A stretch of 32,540 nucleotides of DNA, from positions 1 through 32,540 of the forward strand of contig CAISIV010000053.1 in NCBI GenBank assembly GCA_903885555.1, given 5' to 3'. The stretch comes from an uncultured Hyphomicrobiales bacterium (GTDB lineage: Bacteria; Pseudomonadota; Alphaproteobacteria; Rhizobiales; Xanthobacteraceae). This document shows, one piece after another, positions 30,938 to 32,540 of the stretch. A program made the position numbers and the translations under genes. The notes beneath the pieces were generated by a model, which searched no databases, was not told the origin of the DNA, and saw only the letters and a list, made by a program, of their open reading frames with translations. Position 1 is the first letter of the stretch. Every line of letters begins with the position of its first letter.

Positions 30938-31378
30938 ATGCCGCTTCATCTCATCAAGCTTTCGGTCGGAACCGATAGCGTCGCCGATCTGGAAGGCTGG
31001 ATCAAAGAGAAGATCGCGGCGCAGAAGAAGCGCGGCGTGAAGAAGCCCGAGCGCATTCACACCACGCGCATGGTGCCCAAGCGGGCCGACGAACTCAAAG
31101 ACGGCGGCTCGATCTTCTGGGTGATCAAGGGGCAGGTCATGTGCCGTGAAAAGATCCTCGATATCCGGCCCTTCACCGACAAGGATGGCATTCACCGCTG
31201 CCGGCTGGTGCTCGATCCCAAATGCATTCTGGTCGAGCCGCGCCCGCGTTCGGCGTTCCAGGGCTGGCGCTATCTCGAGGACAAGGAAGCGCCGCGCGAT
31301 TTGTCGCGCGCCGCGCCGGGCGCCGCGAAGATGCCGGAACAGATGCGCCGCGAATTGCGCGAACTCGGGTTGTTGTAA
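30938..31378 (+). CDS. DUF1489 family protein
   Basis: The 146-residue soluble protein opens MPLHLIKLSVGTDSVADLEGW and has HTTRMVPKRADEL, GSIFWVIKGQVMCREKIL and CRLVLDPKCILVEPRPRSAFQGWRY-type blocks. These are the conserved order of DUF1489, a family found almost only in Alphaproteobacteria and of unknown function. It starts 14 bp after mccA, so it may be co-transcribed. It meets the convergent small gene 6 bp after its stop. Confidence 0.87.
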   Translation: MPLHLIKLSVGTDSVADLEGWIKEKIAAQKKRGVKKPERIHTTRMVPKRADELKDGGSIFWVIKGQVMCREKILDIRPFTDKDGIHRCRLVLDPKCILVEPRPRSAFQGWRYLEDKEAPRDLSRAAPGAAKMPEQMRRELRELGLL

Positions 31379-31384
31379 AGCCGG

Positions 31385-31582
31385 CTAGGCGTCGTCGGGA
31401 TTGATACGCGCGACGACGCGCGCGCCTTGCCAAATTTCAATCGCATTGTCTTCGATGATGATTTTGGCGTGCCGCACCGCAGCGGCATCGTCCGGCAGGT
31501 GACAGTCAGTCGCCGGTTGGACGACGTGCCCGTCATTGGTCAGGGCATAGAAGCGAAAGTGGGGCCATTTCTCTTTAAGCAT
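31385..31582 (-). CDS. Small DUF6894-like protein, start uncertain
   Basis: The best-supported product is 65 residues from the ATG whose complement is 31580-31582: MLKEKWPHFRFYALTNDGHV, then ATDCHLPDDAAAVRHAKIII and IWQGARVVARINPDDA. The layout (short aromatic strand, loop with acidic residues, 'D-A-A-A-x-x-H/E-A' helix, final strands) resembles the small DUF6894-type proteins common in Bradyrhizobium. The frame is open back to a GTG at 31735, but the extra 51 residues look non-coding. No good ribosome binding site marks any start. Function unknown. Confidence 0.5.
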   Translation of the reverse strand: MLKEKWPHFRFYALTNDGHVVQPATDCHLPDDAAAVRHAKIIIEDNAIEIWQGARVVARINPDDA

Positions 31583-31795
31583 TTGAAGCCCAAGAATCCC
31601 CGGCCGACCGGGGGCTAGGGGAAGGTTGGGATCGTCAGCCGGGGACCACTCATGCATCGCAGCGATCACGCACCTTGGCCAAGCGGTAAGAGTATCTTCT
31701 CCTGCGCGGCGCTTCGTCTGATCAAAATGGCTCACTTTGCGGCAACCGGAAAACCAAGGCTCGCGCTTGACGGGTCTATATACGCATTTATATAC

Positions 31796-31824
31796 TTGAC
31801 AAAAGTAGCCCCAAACCGCATATT
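31796..31824 (+). promoter_or_regulatory. Promoter of the IS1595 transposase
   Basis: TTGACA (31796-31801), 17 bp, then CATATT (31819-31824; 4 of 6 to TATAAT). Transcription would start at about 31831, the A of the transposase ATG, so the mRNA is predicted to be leaderless or nearly so. Confidence 0.6.
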
Positions 31825-31830
31825 GGGGGC

Positions 31831-32540
31831 ATGAAAAAGGCCACCTTCCAGAACCCCATATTTCAGGACGAAACTAAGGCCCGCGAAGCCCTAGAGGCGG
31901 TGCGCTGGCCTGAGGGTCCCGTTTGCCCCCATTGTGGCAATGCGGACGCTGAGAAGATCGCCAAGGTGGCTGGCACTAAGCAGTCGCACCGTCCCGGCCT
32001 GTTCTATTGCAACGAGTGCAAGGGCCAATTCACGGTCACTGTCGGCACCGTTTTCGAGAGGTCTAAGGTCCCCCTGACTAAGTGGTGGATGGCGGCTCAC
32101 ATGCTCAATTCGGGCAAGAACGGTTGCAGCGCCCATGAAATCCATCGCGCGCTCGGCGTCACCTACAAGACCGCTTGGTTCATGATGCATCGCCTTCGCG
32201 AAGCAATGAACGGAATGAGCGGCACCACGCCTATGGGTGGCGAAGGCAAGTCGGTGCAGGCCGACGAAACGTACTACGGCAACACGTCCAAGCGCGCGAA
32301 GGGCTACAAGAAAGGCCACTCACGCAAAGCCAGCATCGTTGCCTTGGTAGAGCCTAAGGGGCGCGTTCGCGCCATCCATGTAGAACTTGGCATCGGTGCT
32401 GACGTTGTTGGCGATATTCTGCGCAAGAACGTCGATATGAAATCCGAACTGCACACCGACCAAAGCAAGCTTTACACGCGCGTTGGCAAAGAGTTTGCGG
32501 ATCATAAAACCGTTGTGCACGGTTGGAACGGCGGCGGCCA
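31831..32540 (+). CDS. IS1595-family transposase (3' end outside window)
   Basis: The frame is open for 236 codons to the window edge with no stop. A zinc ribbon is formed by VCPHCG (C32, C35) and YCNECK (C60, C63). VGTVFERSKVPLTKWW follows, then the helix-turn-helix-like HEIHRALGVTYKTAWFMMHRLR (about 102-123). The ISXO2-type catalytic domain has the first aspartate in QADETYYG (D145) and the second in HTDQSKLY (D210). The third acidic or asparagine residue lies beyond the window. The enzyme would mobilise the surrounding element. ATG 31831 starts the family's usual N-terminus. It appears intact as far as visible. Confidence 0.93.
   Translation, partial: MKKATFQNPIFQDETKAREALEAVRWPEGPVCPHCGNADAEKIAKVAGTKQSHRPGLFYCNECKGQFTVTVGTVFERSKVPLTKWWMAAHMLNSGKNGCSAHEIHRALGVTYKTAWFMMHRLREAMNGMSGTTPMGGEGKSVQADETYYGNTSKRAKGYKKGHSRKASIVALVEPKGRVRAIHVELGIGADVVGDILRKNVDMKSELHTDQSKLYTRVGKEFADHKTVVHGWNGGG

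Larger units (their letters stand above)
31772..32540 (+). mobile_element. IS1595-family insertion sequence, left part (continues past window)
   Basis: The transposase at 31831 identifies the family. The left end is placed provisionally at about 31772, where GGGTCTATATACG begins an A+T-rich block unlike the flanking DNA. The right end lies outside the window, so terminal inverted repeats and the 8-bp target duplication typical of the family cannot be checked. Confidence 0.6.

Overview
The window is a 32.5 kb, high-G+C stretch that looks like the chromosome of an alphaproteobacterium of the Hyphomicrobiales, in or near Bradyrhizobium, Rhodopseudomonas, Afipia or Pseudolabrys. The evidence is the family content (DUF1236, DUF1489, DUF599, DUF3617, lone Bug/TctC binding proteins, signal-peptide-less solute-binding proteins), two palindromic repeats of types I recall from that group, three promoters matching the alphaproteobacterial general-stress sigma factor EcfG, and a candidate Irr (ICE) box.

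Layout. 1-4.4 kb: the 3' end of a magnesium transporter gene (mgtE), a membrane GGDEF-EAL protein, isovaleryl-CoA dehydrogenase, a small membrane protein and a lone HTH regulator. 4.5-7.4 kb, minus strand: a Pit phosphate transporter with a Pho box and a hairpin over its ribosome binding site, then an FTR1 iron permease with its cupredoxin partner and a candidate ICE box. 7.7-12.7 kb, plus strand: two aldo-keto reductases flanking an LprI-like protein, queC coupled to a VUT-family transporter, an RraA/HMG-aldolase-fold protein and a YdcF-like protein. 12.8-16.7 kb: small or housekeeping-like genes on both strands (DUF599, rhodanese, GST, cupin, RidA, CsbD, DUF1236). 16.9-18.9 kb: methylcrotonyl-CoA carboxylase beta, followed by a small gene and a decayed copy of the beta-subunit 3' end. 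18.9-20.6 kb: an accessory patch of lower G+C with an unknown protein and a probable outer-membrane barrel. 20.7-28.9 kb: DUF3617, an SDR without the usual tyrosine, a monoheme cytochrome, two orphan solute-binding proteins, a quinone reductase-MFS pair and a histone-H1-tailed protein. 28.9-31.6 kb: methylcrotonyl-CoA carboxylase alpha and DUF1489. From about 31.77 kb an IS1595-family element enters and runs off the right edge.

How the genes fit together. Three plus-strand genes (ivd, mccB, mccA) carry out consecutive steps of leucine breakdown (isovaleryl-CoA to 3-methylglutaconyl-CoA) but lie 10-13 kb apart. Phosphate and iron uptake genes share one minus-strand block, each with its own recognisable regulatory site. 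csbD, the DUF1236 gene and a 66-residue membrane protein each have a GGAAC-N16/17-CGTT promoter at about -35 to -50 from the start codon, which makes this a local cluster of general-stress-response genes. I found no CRISPR array, phage module, tRNA or rRNA. The most novel-looking items are the EcfG promoter cluster, the pit leader (Pho box plus SD-sequestering hairpin), the mccB 3'-end duplication and the histone-tailed SH3-like protein.
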